Of a stretch of DNA of 64,000 nt, positions 38,001 through 46,292 are shown in pieces. This DNA is from Planctomycetaceae bacterium. GTDB lineage: Bacteria; Planctomycetota; Planctomycetia; Planctomycetales; Planctomycetaceae. The stretch is from NCBI GenBank assembly GCA_041398825.1, contig JAWKTX010000007.1:355775-419774 (forward strand), in the 5' to 3' direction. How positions within the stretch are numbered: position 1 is the first letter of the stretch; every line of letters starts with the position of its first letter. The position numbers and the translations under genes are program-made. A model generated the notes under the pieces. The model did not search any database. It worked only from the letters and a program-made list of their open reading frames with translations, and had not been told where the DNA came from.

Positions 38001-39055
38001 GGCTCAGCACGTGCTGGCTCTGACCGACGTGCCCGAAGTGGACGCTGCTCTGGACGTTTCGGCCGATGACTGGCGGAATGCTCATCCGGAACGAGTCCTT
38101 CCGCACCTGGCGGTTAAAGCCCTGGTCGACATTGATGCGGTGGATGCGTGCATCGATGCACTCACCGGCCCACACCGATCCGCCGCACTGTGGGCGCTCA
38201 AGTCCATGCACAGCAAAGACGCGGTGGATGGGCTGTTCCGGTACTCAGCACTGCGCCGACGAAACACTGCGTCGCGAAATCTGGACGACGCTGATTCGGC
38301 TTTATCACCGTGAAGGTGAATTCACCGAAGACAGCCCCAAGTGGTGGGGAACTCGACCGGACACAACCGGCCCGTACTACGATCGCCAAAAGTGGAGCGA
38401 ATCAGACCGCATCGGTGACGCTATCAAAATCGCTTTGTCAGAAGGCGATGATTCTCTGGCGGCTCACATCAACGAACAGCTGAAACGCCATGTTGTGAAT
38501 CTGGACGGCATCAGTGCAGCCGACATCGCGGCCATGCAGGAACCACAAAAGGCGATCGAACTTCCCAAAGTCGATCCCAACAATCCCAACCAGATCGCGA
38601 ACATCGACATGGCCAGCGTGATCGCCAAAGTCATGCCACTAAGCGGCAACCCTGACGCGGGCAAAGAACTGTTTAAAGCCCAAAGCTGCATCAACTGTCA
38701 CACCTTTGCCAACGGCCAGCAGCCGAAAGGCCCGCATCTGGTCGACATCGGCAAACGCTACAAGAAAGAGGAACTGCTGGAATCCATCCTCGACCCCAGC
38801 AAGAAGATCGCTCAGGGTTTCGACACCTGGACCTTTGTCATGGCCGACGGCAAAGTGCACACGGGCTTTGTTGTGCTGGAAAGTGCGGAAACGGTTTCCG
38901 TGCGAGGTACCGACGGCCTGTCCAAAGAGCTGCCTCAACAGGACATCGACGAACGTGTGAAACAGGACATCAGTATGATGCCCAAAGGCATCGTCGGCAA
39001 TCTGACGGTCGAACAGCTGGCCGACCTGATCGCTTACCTGCAAAGCCTGCATTGA
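35039..39055 (+). pseudogene. ThuA / discoidin-like / membrane dehydrogenase / HEAT / CxxCH cytochrome fusion, broken by at least six frame changes
   Basis: Reassembled, the product would be about 1330 residues: signal peptide (RYFRILALLVSTIISPARSHA); ThuA domain (LLVTGGCCHDYD to GCTMGHYNETM); F5/8 type C-like domain (LTDGRLDLAGADG...YTIEASADGEQWKTI); a PVC-type dehydrogenase propeller (APDGFDVRMFASPPDV, RGADH..NGIRMGIDGW, DNTNDGGGWDIR); HEAT-like helices; and a C-terminal cytochrome c domain with haem site CINCH. The reading frame changes near 35700, at 36000 (one extra T in GATTGCAG), at 36886 (two bases missing in CACGACC, expected CACACGACC), near 37745, at 37834 (one C missing in GTGCCTGG) and near 38240. 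Between the breaks the protein is well preserved. The gene is either recently inactivated or the local sequence is faulty. Confidence 0.85.
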
Positions 39056-39097
39056 TCTGACCCGCAACAGGAAGGACCCAGAAAACCGCTGAGGCGT

Positions 39098-39415
39098 GTG
39101 CTTCAACTCGCATTCCCTGCAGGCGTGACTTCAGCCACAAGCGAGGCAGAACCAGTCCTGGCTCTCAGGTCACTTTATCTGGCCGCCAGTTTGTGCCCTT
39201 CTTTTGAACGCGAAATTCGAGAAGGAGCAGGAGATTGGTACCTGTCAGCAGATGTTGCACTTGCTCGCAAGAATCTTGGAACCGCGGGACTGACGGAATT
39301 TCGCAACGAGATTCGCCAAATGACTGTAAAGACGCTGGCTGCAGCTAGCCCGGAACTGAAAGCCGAGTGGCACGAGCAAATCGACGCGATTCACAGCTGG
39401 ACAAAGGGAGAATGA
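39098..39415 (+). CDS. Hypothetical 105-residue protein
   Basis: No family recognised. The sequence (ALRSLYLAASLCPSFEREIREGAGDWYLSADVALARKNLG...MTVKTLAAASPELKAEW) is amphipathic and protein-like, and the frame begins 43 bases after the cytochrome-fusion pseudogene. There is no signal peptide. Its TGA stop overlaps an ATG (ATGA at 39412-39415), but the frame that ATG opens is short. It may be a true small gene or a leftover of a longer one. Confidence 0.35.
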   Translation: MLQLAFPAGVTSATSEAEPVLALRSLYLAASLCPSFEREIREGAGDWYLSADVALARKNLGTAGLTEFRNEIRQMTVKTLAAASPELKAEWHEQIDAIHSWTKGE

Positions 39416-39418
39416 TGA

Positions 39419-39784
39419 ATGTCTTCGGTCTTACTCACACTTCTTGTCTCACTGGTATTCGAGGATTCCAGTGCCGAAGTGGTTGCAGGATTCGAGGTCG
39501 GAGGCATCACGAACGAATCTGCAACGATGTACCTTTTGGAATCCGGTTTCCACGCTGGTACTGACCTTGGTCGAATCAATTCATTGCTGCAGTCAATGGA
39601 CCACTTAAAAGTGGACTCACCATTTCCTCAAAGACGTGGCGCGTTGAGTGAAAGGGGTCTCAGCTCATTCATTTCCGCACTCAACGACCGGCGACACCGG
39701 CCATTTGTAACAGGGTCATTTCAAGTCGTTTCCGATCCATTCAGACGGACAGCTGGTCTTCACGGAAATCTGCGGACCTGTTAA
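39419..39784 (+). CDS. Hypothetical protein with signal-like start, possibly frameshifted
   Basis: 121 residues. Begins with a leader-like stretch (MSSVLLTLLVSLVFEDSSA), then AEVVAGFEVGGITNESATMYLLESGFH. In the frame beginning near 39711, protein-like sequence continues past the end of this ORF (SDGQLVFTEICGPVKQELVSRVCRLELRNPDD...), overlapping the next gene's start. This suggests one base has been lost or gained near 39715 and that the intact protein was longer. Family not recognised. Confidence 0.35.
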   Translation: MSSVLLTLLVSLVFEDSSAEVVAGFEVGGITNESATMYLLESGFHAGTDLGRINSLLQSMDHLKVDSPFPQRRGALSERGLSSFISALNDRRHRPFVTGSFQVVSDPFRRTAGLHGNLRTC

Positions 39785-39901
39785 ACAGGAGCTGGTCAGT
39801 CGCGTCTGTCGCCTCGAACTCAGGAACCCGGATGACCGAGCGTCGCTTGTCCAAGCAAACGGGAATGAAAACGCCAGCCAAACCACGGAATGGAAACCGA
39901 T

Positions 39902-41179
39902 ATGGCGAATCAATCAGGTCCGCTTGACCAACCACCGGACCCATCAAGTCCCGAAATTCAAAACTTCCTCGAACGATCCATCCTCAGTGTGCTGGTCCTA
40001 CTGTCGCAAAGTGCACGGACCGTATTGTGGATGGTGTTCATGCCCAGAAGTTTTGTCACGATGAGTCCCCTGCATCGTTCGGAATTTGCACCACCCTATT
40101 CCTTTCTGATCTTGAGCCTGCTGCTGGCGGGAATCGGGATCCGCCTGGGCGTGGCCTTCTTTCAACAACCCGTAGATCACACGGTCCTCAGCCGCCTGGC
40201 ATCGACCGTCAAATCTGTCTCGCTTGAAGACGTTTTTGTACTCACCGTGCCCAGTATCATTCTGGTCGCTATGGCCGGGGCTGGTGTCGCACGGTGGACG
40301 GCCCCCAAAGTCAAACTGCCTCACAACCCGGTGGTCCGCTGCGTCTGTCTGTGTGCGGGTCTTCAATTCATCGTGGTTGGGTTCTGTTGCCTGGGCGCTC
40401 TGATCATCAAAGCACTTTCCGGTACGTCGATGGTTCTGCCAGGAAACCTGTTTGATCAGATCACTGCGACAGGCCTGCTGTTGCTGATTCTGACTTCAAC
40501 TCGCCCTTTGTATCACACGATTCGAAAGGCCGGATCGACGCGGCTGGCTGGTAATCCCTTCGCAGTGATGCTGCTTTCGTTCTTGGCAACCACATCTGTG
40601 CTTGTAGGCGTGGCAATCGTTAACGCGATCAGCTTCGACCTTGGGCAAACGATTGCGGAGGCCAGACAGCGGCATCAGCATCAGATTCTGTCGGACGTCT
40701 ACGTCGCAGCTCGAACACTGTCTTCTCGCATGACAAGAGTCGCTTCGGGGGCACCTGCGATTGAAATGAACCTGGCACTGGTCAATGTCAGCGAAGAACC
40801 CGTTCTGCTGCCAAGACCGTTTGAACTGGAGCATGCCGTTGACCCCAGGCGGACTCCTTTTCAATTGTTGACGACGGCTGTCTCGGAACAGGAAGCGGGC
40901 TTGGTACTGCAGCCCGGCGAGACTCGGATTGTCAACTGGACGCTCAGCATTCCCGAATGGTGTTCCGATCCAAAGGTGCATCAGACACCACTGCCGGTGA
41001 CGTTCCATTGTTTCCCATACGTCGGCACCGATGACATGTTGAACATTCATCCCATCGGCGAAAGTCGACTCGTGTACGCGGAACTCCAGTGGCCGATGTC
41101 CGAAGCCTGGCGCATGCTGGATCGCGAAAAGATCCAGCGAACCGGCCGAATGATCTCCGAATCGCGTGATATCCGGTAG
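39902..41179 (+). CDS. Hypothetical multi-spanning membrane protein
   Basis: About 425 residues. Four or five hydrophobic segments: SFLILSLLLAGIGIRLGVAFF, VFVLTVPSIILVAMAGAGVA, CVCLCAGLQFIVVGFCCLGALII, ITATGLLLLILTST and MLLSFLATTSVLVGVAIVNAI. The last roughly 170 residues are soluble and beta-rich (MNLALVNVSEEPVLLPRPFELE...LQPGETRIVNWTLSIPEW), like an exported immunoglobulin-type domain. The first half could be distantly related to Yip1-like membrane proteins, but this is a guess. The ATG at 39902 (MANQSGP) is preferred to the one at 39890. It stands alone, with about 180 bases before the next gene. Confidence 0.75.
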   Translation: MANQSGPLDQPPDPSSPEIQNFLERSILSVLVLLSQSARTVLWMVFMPRSFVTMSPLHRSEFAPPYSFLILSLLLAGIGIRLGVAFFQQPVDHTVLSRLASTVKSVSLEDVFVLTVPSIILVAMAGAGVARWTAPKVKLPHNPVVRCVCLCAGLQFIVVGFCCLGALIIKALSGTSMVLPGNLFDQITATGLLLLILTSTRPLYHTIRKAGSTRLAGNPFAVMLLSFLATTSVLVGVAIVNAISFDLGQTIAEARQRHQHQILSDVYVAARTLSSRMTRVASGAPAIEMNLALVNVSEEPVLLPRPFELEHAVDPRRTPFQLLTTAVSEQEAGLVLQPGETRIVNWTLSIPEWCSDPKVHQTPLPVTFHCFPYVGTDDMLNIHPIGESRLVYAELQWPMSEAWRMLDREKIQRTGRMISESRDIR

Positions 41180-41361
41180 TGCGTTCTCAGCACGAGAAAA
41201 CAGATCAGCCGCACATCAACGATGCACAGGCGGAAATGCTGCCTGTGTCATGAAACACATCGCCGGCATCCCGCATGGACGCAAATCTGAAGACTCCAAT
41301 TGACAAAATCTGCGTATCCGCCAACCTAAGGCACTAAGGCACTACTAAGTGAGAGTCAGTG

Positions 41362-42348
41362 ATGAAGTGGAAATGCTGCAGTCCACGCCGCCGTAAATGC
41401 ACCCTCTCTTCCGACATGCTTGTCCCGAGGAGAGGCTTCTCCATCCAGGAACTGCTTGTTTCTATCACTGTGATTGCCATTCTCATGGCCCTCATCCTGC
41501 CGGCCGTGCAGCAGGCTCGCGAAAGCGCGCGGCGGACGCAATGTGTTTCGAATCTCCGTCAACTCGGTATCGCAATGCATTCCTATGCTGACGTCTACCA
41601 GTTCGTGCCACCCGGAAATACCAATGGCTATTCGGCCTTCGTTCTGTTGCTGCCGTTCCTCGAACAAAGCAGCCTTTATGCTGAATTCGATCTTGCCTCT
41701 CTCGCTCAGGACAGTAGCAATTCCCGGTTCCACAGAACGCCACTAGCGATCCTGAATTGTCCGTCTGATCCAGGCAACAAGGGATCCATTGCACAGAACA
41801 ATTATGTCGCAAATGCCGGTTCCGGCCTGCATGAATCGGGCCAGTTTCGCGGAGTCTTCACGATACCAGCATTGGGTGGGCAACGCGGGGGCGGGTGGAT
41901 CAGGTTCGATTCAATCACAGATGGTCTGTCGAATACCGCCGGATTCGCTGAGATTCTTGTCTCCGATGGGTCTCGCCACAATTTGCGAATTGTCGGATCG
42001 GTCAAGCCAGCGTTTCGGGATTCCGGTCAATCGGCGGAATTCACACAAAAGTGTGATAGTCCTGAAACTTTGACGCGACGGGTGAGTACGGGGGATCGGG
42101 GTTTCCCATGGATCGACGGAAACCATCCAACCACTCTTTACAATCACGTGGCTCCTCCAAATCACCGCGCTTGTACCAACGATGGAAGCGTTCCGGATGG
42201 GTCTTTTCCTGTCTCAAGCACGCACGGCCTGACGGCCAATGTTTGCCTTGTCGATGGATCCGTCCGAGGTATTAGTTCCCATATCGATCAGAAAACCTGG
42301 CAGGCGATTGGTACTCGTGCAGGCGCTGAAGTAGTGTCGGAATTTTAG
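41362..42348 (+). CDS. DUF1559 pseudopilin-like protein (1 of 2)
   Basis: About 328 residues. Type IV pilin-like N-terminus RRGFSIQELLVSITVIAILMALILPAVQ with the conserved Glu at +5 after the prepilin cleavage Gly, then QARESARRTQCVSNLRQLGIAMHSY and the DUF1559 body (LNCPSDPG, GLSNTAGFAEI). The family C-terminal signature is present (LVDGSVRGISSHIDQKTWQAIGTRAGAE). Planctomycetes carry many copies; they are thought to be exported by a type II-like system. Next on the same strand, with short gaps, are a 126-residue protein and a lipoprotein, a likely three-gene unit. Confidence 0.9.
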   Translation: MKWKCCSPRRRKCTLSSDMLVPRRGFSIQELLVSITVIAILMALILPAVQQARESARRTQCVSNLRQLGIAMHSYADVYQFVPPGNTNGYSAFVLLLPFLEQSSLYAEFDLASLAQDSSNSRFHRTPLAILNCPSDPGNKGSIAQNNYVANAGSGLHESGQFRGVFTIPALGGQRGGGWIRFDSITDGLSNTAGFAEILVSDGSRHNLRIVGSVKPAFRDSGQSAEFTQKCDSPETLTRRVSTGDRGFPWIDGNHPTTLYNHVAPPNHRACTNDGSVPDGSFPVSSTHGLTANVCLVDGSVRGISSHIDQKTWQAIGTRAGAEVVSEF

Positions 42349-42369
42349 ACCAGTTGAAGGAGTTCCGAA

Positions 42370-42750
42370 ATGGTTCGAAAGTTTGTTTCCATCGCTCCTT
42401 CTGCACTCTTGTTGCAAAGGCCACCAGTATTTGGAAGCGAATGGTGGATTGACAATCCAATCGAGGATGATTTGCTTGAAGCAAACGATGACATACACGT
42501 AGACGGGGCAGGTCCGGCAGACGCCGACTTCACTTTAAAGGTGTACGTGTCCGGAGCTCTCCTGAAATCTCAGCAATGCACTGTCGGTGTTGATGATTTC
42601 TGGGTAGAGTGCGTTGAGCCACCAATAGGAGGGTGGACTAATAATCCAAGCACTATTCCTGGGCGAGTTAAGGTATACCAGGGTCATGGAAATGGCGTCT
42701 TCCTTGAGAAAGTCAGCGTCGATTTTTGCGCATCTGATGGACAGGCGTAA
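42370..42750 (+). CDS. Hypothetical 126-residue protein downstream of DUF1559
   Basis: No family recognised. It begins only 22 bases after the DUF1559 stop with GGAG about 10 bases before the ATG, supporting it as a gene. The body (WWIDNPIEDDLLEANDDIHVDGAGPADADFTLKVYVSGALLKSQQCTVGVDDFWVECVEPP) reads like a small beta-sandwich with two or three cysteines. The usual leader is absent or weak. Its position between a pseudopilin and a lipoprotein suggests a role outside the cytoplasmic membrane. Confidence 0.65.
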   Translation: MVRKFVSIAPSALLLQRPPVFGSEWWIDNPIEDDLLEANDDIHVDGAGPADADFTLKVYVSGALLKSQQCTVGVDDFWVECVEPPIGGWTNNPSTIPGRVKVYQGHGNGVFLEKVSVDFCASDGQA

Positions 42751-42811
42751 TTGATCCCCGCGGACCACTCCTGATGCAACCTTCTAACCTGAATCGTCGA
42801 ACAGAAGTCTC

Positions 42812-43267
42812 ATGAATCAAAGGTTTGCGATTGCTTGCGTCGGAGTCCTGTGTGTTTGGGTGGTCCTCGCAGGGTGCGAATCTCGATCTGACATCGCTTC
42901 CCGTGAGTCGTCAGTTTCAAACGATCCATTGAGCCCGGACATCCGGCTTGTGGCATTTCAATTGAAAACGACACCCGCCGATGGCGGAAACAGAATCAGT
43001 GTCGGCAAGCCGTTTCACATTGATGGAATGATTTGGTCTGCCGATTCGCTGGAATCGGCAAAACTGTCCGTGAGTGTGTTACAGATTGTGGAAGGTCGGG
43101 GACTGCGCCGCTTGTATTCGGAACGAGTTGAGCTAGAAGAAGAATCGAGCCACCTGTACGCATACGGCCTTCTGATGGATGCCCTGGGCAAGGCTGGGCC
43201 GCATTGTATTCGCGTCGTCTATAAAGGCGAAGTTCTTGACGAACACGTCCTCTTGATTCATAAGTGA
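42812..43267 (+). CDS. Hypothetical lipoprotein
   Basis: 151 residues. Lipoprotein signal peptide with lipobox VVLAGC (Cys at residue 22), preceded by FAIACVGVLCVWV. The mature part (PLSPDIRLVAFQLKTTPADGGNRISVGKPFHIDGMIWSADSLESAKLSVSVLQIVEG) looks like a single beta-sandwich domain. It follows the 126-residue gene by about 60 bases on the same strand. The 3' end abuts an IS66 remnant on the other strand. Confidence 0.75.
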   Translation: MNQRFAIACVGVLCVWVVLAGCESRSDIASRESSVSNDPLSPDIRLVAFQLKTTPADGGNRISVGKPFHIDGMIWSADSLESAKLSVSVLQIVEGRGLRRLYSERVELEEESSHLYAYGLLMDALGKAGPHCIRVVYKGEVLDEHVLLIHK

Positions 43268-43933
43268 ATAAGCAGACATAACAAGTAGCAAGAGGTGTCG
43301 GCGACGGTCTTGAAACAGGTTAGTAACAGATTCGAGAAAAGATCTTCGAATTCGAGTTCGTGGATAAGCGCAAGGTGAACTACAGGTAGCATTTTCTGAG
43401 TCGTTCTCTGCGTCTTCGTCTGGGGATTTCCCAGCGATGTTTGGGGTGTGACTGGGGCCAGGTGTCGGGGAGAAGGGATTCGGGGGGAGGCTCCGGCTGG
43501 GATCTGCGTGAGTACGTCGTTGAGACATGCCCACGGTTCTACTTCATTGGCTTTGCAACTCGCGATGAGACTCATCATGACAGCCGCTCGGGCTCCGGCT
43601 TCCGGACTGCCGACGAACAGCCAGTTCTTCCTGCCGATGGCGACCGCCTTCATGGTCCGCTCAGCCGCGTTGTTGTCGATGCTGAGCTCTCCGTCTTCGA
43701 GATAGCGATTCAGGGCTGTGCATTGGTTGCGGGCGTACGTCGCGGCCTGGCCAATGATGCTCTTCGGAAGGAAATTCTGCTCGTCCAACTAGGTTTTCAG
43801 TTCGACCAGCAGCGGCGCAGCACGTTCCTGCCGCTGAGCCAGGCGGAAATCGGCATCCTGATCTTTACAGGCTCGTTCGATTTCATACATACGACTGATC
43901 ACCGCCAGGACAGATGGCGTCGAAAGTACGACT
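43258..43933 (-). pseudogene. IS66-family transposase remnant
   Basis: C-terminal part of an IS66 transposase: YARNQCTALNRYLEDGELSIDNNAAERTMKAVAIGRKNWLFVGSPEAGARAAVMMSLIASCKANEVEPWACLNDVL, the DNNxxER segment being diagnostic. Reading on upstream gives ...RMYEIERACKDQDADFRLAQRQERAAPLLVELKT, then a TAG near 43789 where a tryptophan codon is expected. The rest of the transposase is missing, and the remnant stops six bases from the end of the DUF1501 gene. No terminal repeats are recognisable. It is dead. Confidence 0.85.
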
Positions 43934-43938
43934 CTGGT

Positions 43939-45414
43939 TTAGCTCAGAATGTCGCGAACGATGTTCCCGTGGACGTCGGTGAGCCGAAAGTCTCTGCCCT
44001 GGAAGCGGTAGGTGAGTCGTTCGTGGTCGATTCCCAGTTGGTTCAGAATGGTGGCATTCAGGTCGTGGATGTGAACCGGTTTGTCAACGATGTTGTAGCT
44101 GAACTCGTCGGTGGTACCGTAGACCATTCCAGGTTTGATGCCGCCGCCTGCCATCCAGATGGAAAAACATCGCGGGTGATGATCGCGACCGTAGTTATCC
44201 CGGCTTAATTTGCCCTGGCTGTATATCGTTCGGCCAAACTCCCCACCCCAGATCACCAGCGTGTCTTCCAGAAGTCCCCGGGATTTCAGGTCCTGCACAA
44301 GAGCCCATGAGGGTTGATCGATATCCTTGCACTGAGCCGGCAGGTCGCCAGCAACGTTTCCGTGCTGATCCCAGCCGCGATGAAAGATCTGAACGAAACG
44401 CACATCGCGTTCGAGCATCCTGCGTGCGAGCAGGCAACTTGCTGCGTAAGTGCCTGTGGTGGTGACGTTCGGACCGTACATGTCAAGAATATGCCGGGGT
44501 TCGCCTGACAGGTCCATCAAATCCGGCATGGAGGTCTGCATCCGAAAGGCCATTTCGTACTGGGCAATCCGGGCCATGGTCTCCGGATCTCCGATCGCTT
44601 CGTAGGTCCTTTCATTCATCTGTGCGACGCGATCCAGCATCCGGCGGCGAGCAGCCTGACTGACTCCATCCGGATTGGAAAGGAACAATACCGGATCACC
44701 CGAGCGACGCAGAGAGACTCCCGAATATCGGCTTGGAAGAAAACCAGCTCCCCAAAGACGGTTGTACAGCGCCTGCGCATCACGCTTGGCACCCCAGGTT
44801 GGTGTCATCACGATAAACGACGGCAGCTCCTTGTTGATTGATCCCAATCCGTAACTTAACCACGAGCCAAGGCTTGGGCGACCTGGCAGCTGATGGCCCG
44901 TACAAATATAGGTGATGGCAGGATCATGATTGATCGCCTCGGTATGCATCGAACGAATGATGCAAAGATCGTCGACCATAGAAGCCGTATGTGGAAGCAA
45001 TTCGCTGACCCATGCACCGGACTGACCATGCTGGTCAAACTTGTATTTTGACGGAGCGATGGGAAACCGGGACTGACCAGACGTCATCGTTGTCAGTCGC
45101 TGGCCGTTACGAACCGATTCGGGCAGATCTTTGTCGTACCAGTCGTTCATCTCAGGCTTGTAGTCCAGCATATCCTGCTGGCACGGCGCACCTGCCATAA
45201 ACAGCCACACTGCGCGTTTGGCTTTTGGCGCGAAGTGAGTCAATTCTTTGGGTACTTCAGTGGATGCCATACCGCCACCGCTGGCAGCCATGGATCCAGC
45301 TGAAAATGCCGACCCCATCAAAGATGCGAGCGCGGCGGAACCCAATCCGCTGGCAGCTCGGCCAAAAAAGTGACGGCGCGTTTCGGCCAGCATGTGTTCA
45401 TGCAACAGGGACAT
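43939..45414 (-). CDS. DUF1501 family secreted protein (2 of 2)
   Basis: About 491 residues with a twin-arginine-type leader (TRRHFFGRAASGLGSAALASLMGSAFS). Same block order as the copy at 27435-28931: FAPKAKRAVWLFMAGAPCQQDMLDYKP, SMHTEAINHDPAITYICTGHQLPGRPSLGSWLSYGLGS, FHRGWDQHG, VIWGGEFGRT, DNYGRDHHPRCFSIWMAGGGIKPG. The ATG at 45414 (MSLLHEHMLAETRRHFF) is preferred; the frame extends to 45528 with non-conserved residues. As with the first copy, no DUF1549/DUF1553 partner is adjacent. Substrate unknown. Confidence 0.9.
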   Translation of the reverse strand: MSLLHEHMLAETRRHFFGRAASGLGSAALASLMGSAFSAGSMAASGGGMASTEVPKELTHFAPKAKRAVWLFMAGAPCQQDMLDYKPEMNDWYDKDLPESVRNGQRLTTMTSGQSRFPIAPSKYKFDQHGQSGAWVSELLPHTASMVDDLCIIRSMHTEAINHDPAITYICTGHQLPGRPSLGSWLSYGLGSINKELPSFIVMTPTWGAKRDAQALYNRLWGAGFLPSRYSGVSLRRSGDPVLFLSNPDGVSQAARRRMLDRVAQMNERTYEAIGDPETMARIAQYEMAFRMQTSMPDLMDLSGEPRHILDMYGPNVTTTGTYAASCLLARRMLERDVRFVQIFHRGWDQHGNVAGDLPAQCKDIDQPSWALVQDLKSRGLLEDTLVIWGGEFGRTIYSQGKLSRDNYGRDHHPRCFSIWMAGGGIKPGMVYGTTDEFSYNIVDKPVHIHDLNATILNQLGIDHERLTYRFQGRDFRLTDVHGNIVRDILS

Positions 45415-45524
45415 GTTAAGACTCACTTTTCCGGAAACGGGGCCAGATCGGGAAGCATCATTCAAACGTTCGTATTTCTGGCAGGGGATTCCACCCGGAC
45501 AAATGGAAATCGCCCTTGAGAATC

Positions 45525-45872
45525 TCAATCGCCAAATTCCACCTCAATACCACCAGACAAATTTGCCACTGTATTGTAAACGAAGGCGTTCAGGATACCT
45601 CCCAGAAATCCCAAAAGGCCATAACCAATTGGTGCCCCAAACATTAAGCCAATTCCAGCACCAACAACTGGCATGACTTCGCTGGAATTCGCCGGAGCAA
45701 CCAATGCAGCGAACACGACAACCATGAGAAACAAGCCTGCCGCAACCAGCCCGAAGGCTGCCCCGGCCGTGGCCCCGAAAATGCCGCAGGACAATATTCC
45801 GACTCTTTTCAGCTTCCATGTCCGTTGAAGAGAGAGGCTGTTGTCAACCGGCGGAGCAAACGGATCAGACAT
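45525..45872 (-). CDS. Small hypothetical membrane protein
   Basis: 115 residues, MSDPFAPPVDNS... opening like many small planctomycete proteins, followed by a glycine-rich hydrophobic hairpin (ILSCGIFGATAGAAFGLVAAGLFLMVVVFAALV and VGAGIGLMFGAPIGYGLLGFLGGILNAFVYN). Two or three membrane segments. Not assigned to a family. It precedes the second DUF1501 gene on the same strand. Confidence 0.7.
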   Translation of the reverse strand: MSDPFAPPVDNSLSLQRTWKLKRVGILSCGIFGATAGAAFGLVAAGLFLMVVVFAALVAPANSSEVMPVVGAGIGLMFGAPIGYGLLGFLGGILNAFVYNTVANLSGGIEVEFGD

Positions 45873-45957
45873 AGACGTGCAGCTTTCATGCAGATTTTGA
45901 AGAACCGATGGCGACAGAGCTTTTCATCCACCTCGGACGACGGCGTCCTGAACCCGC

Positions 45958-46203
45958 TCAGCCGCCACTCACAGGTGGAAAGCAGGCGACTTCGTCGGAC
46001 GATACGACCAGATGGTCGAGCGTGACGTAGGCGTTATTCACGGCCCAGAGCAGTGACGACGAAAGGGTGGTCAGCTCCGGATGTATCTGCAGCAGCGCAT
46101 CCCGAATATCAGCCACACTCGCGCTCTCCGGAACCTCCACTTCTGCGCGGGACGTGCGTGCCAGTTCTCGCGCTCTGGCGAACAGCAATACGGACAGTCT
46201 CAT
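45958..46203 (-). CDS. moaD: Molybdopterin synthase sulfur-carrier subunit
   Basis: 81 residues, normal length. Ubiquitin-fold protein whose C-terminal Gly-Gly is thiocarboxylated and supplies sulfur to molybdopterin synthase MoaE. Visible: VLLFARARELA, EVEVPESASVADIRDALLQIHPEL, WAVNNAYVTLDHLV, DEVACFPPVSGG with the terminal GG. No other moa gene lies in the window, so molybdenum cofactor synthesis is encoded elsewhere. Divergent from the pectate-lyase-like gene. Confidence 0.88.
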   Translation of the reverse strand: MRLSVLLFARARELARTSRAEVEVPESASVADIRDALLQIHPELTTLSSSLLWAVNNAYVTLDHLVVSSDEVACFPPVSGG

Positions 46204-46292
46204 AAAACTCTCTTCCTTCCTGTGCGCCGCATGTTACCGTATGTGTCACCTCCAGAAAATCCGGCACCCGTGTTTGCGAAGGGCTCAGAGGA

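Noticed and set aside
35039..39055. Programmed frameshifting as explanation of the broken ThuA-dehydrogenase gene
   Set aside because: Six changes of different kinds, none at a recognisable slippery site, cannot be programmed; decay or sequence error is simpler.
43441..44208. 255-codon plus-strand frame across the IS66 remnant and DUF1501 end
   Set aside because: Antisense to recognisable transposase and DUF1501 sequence.
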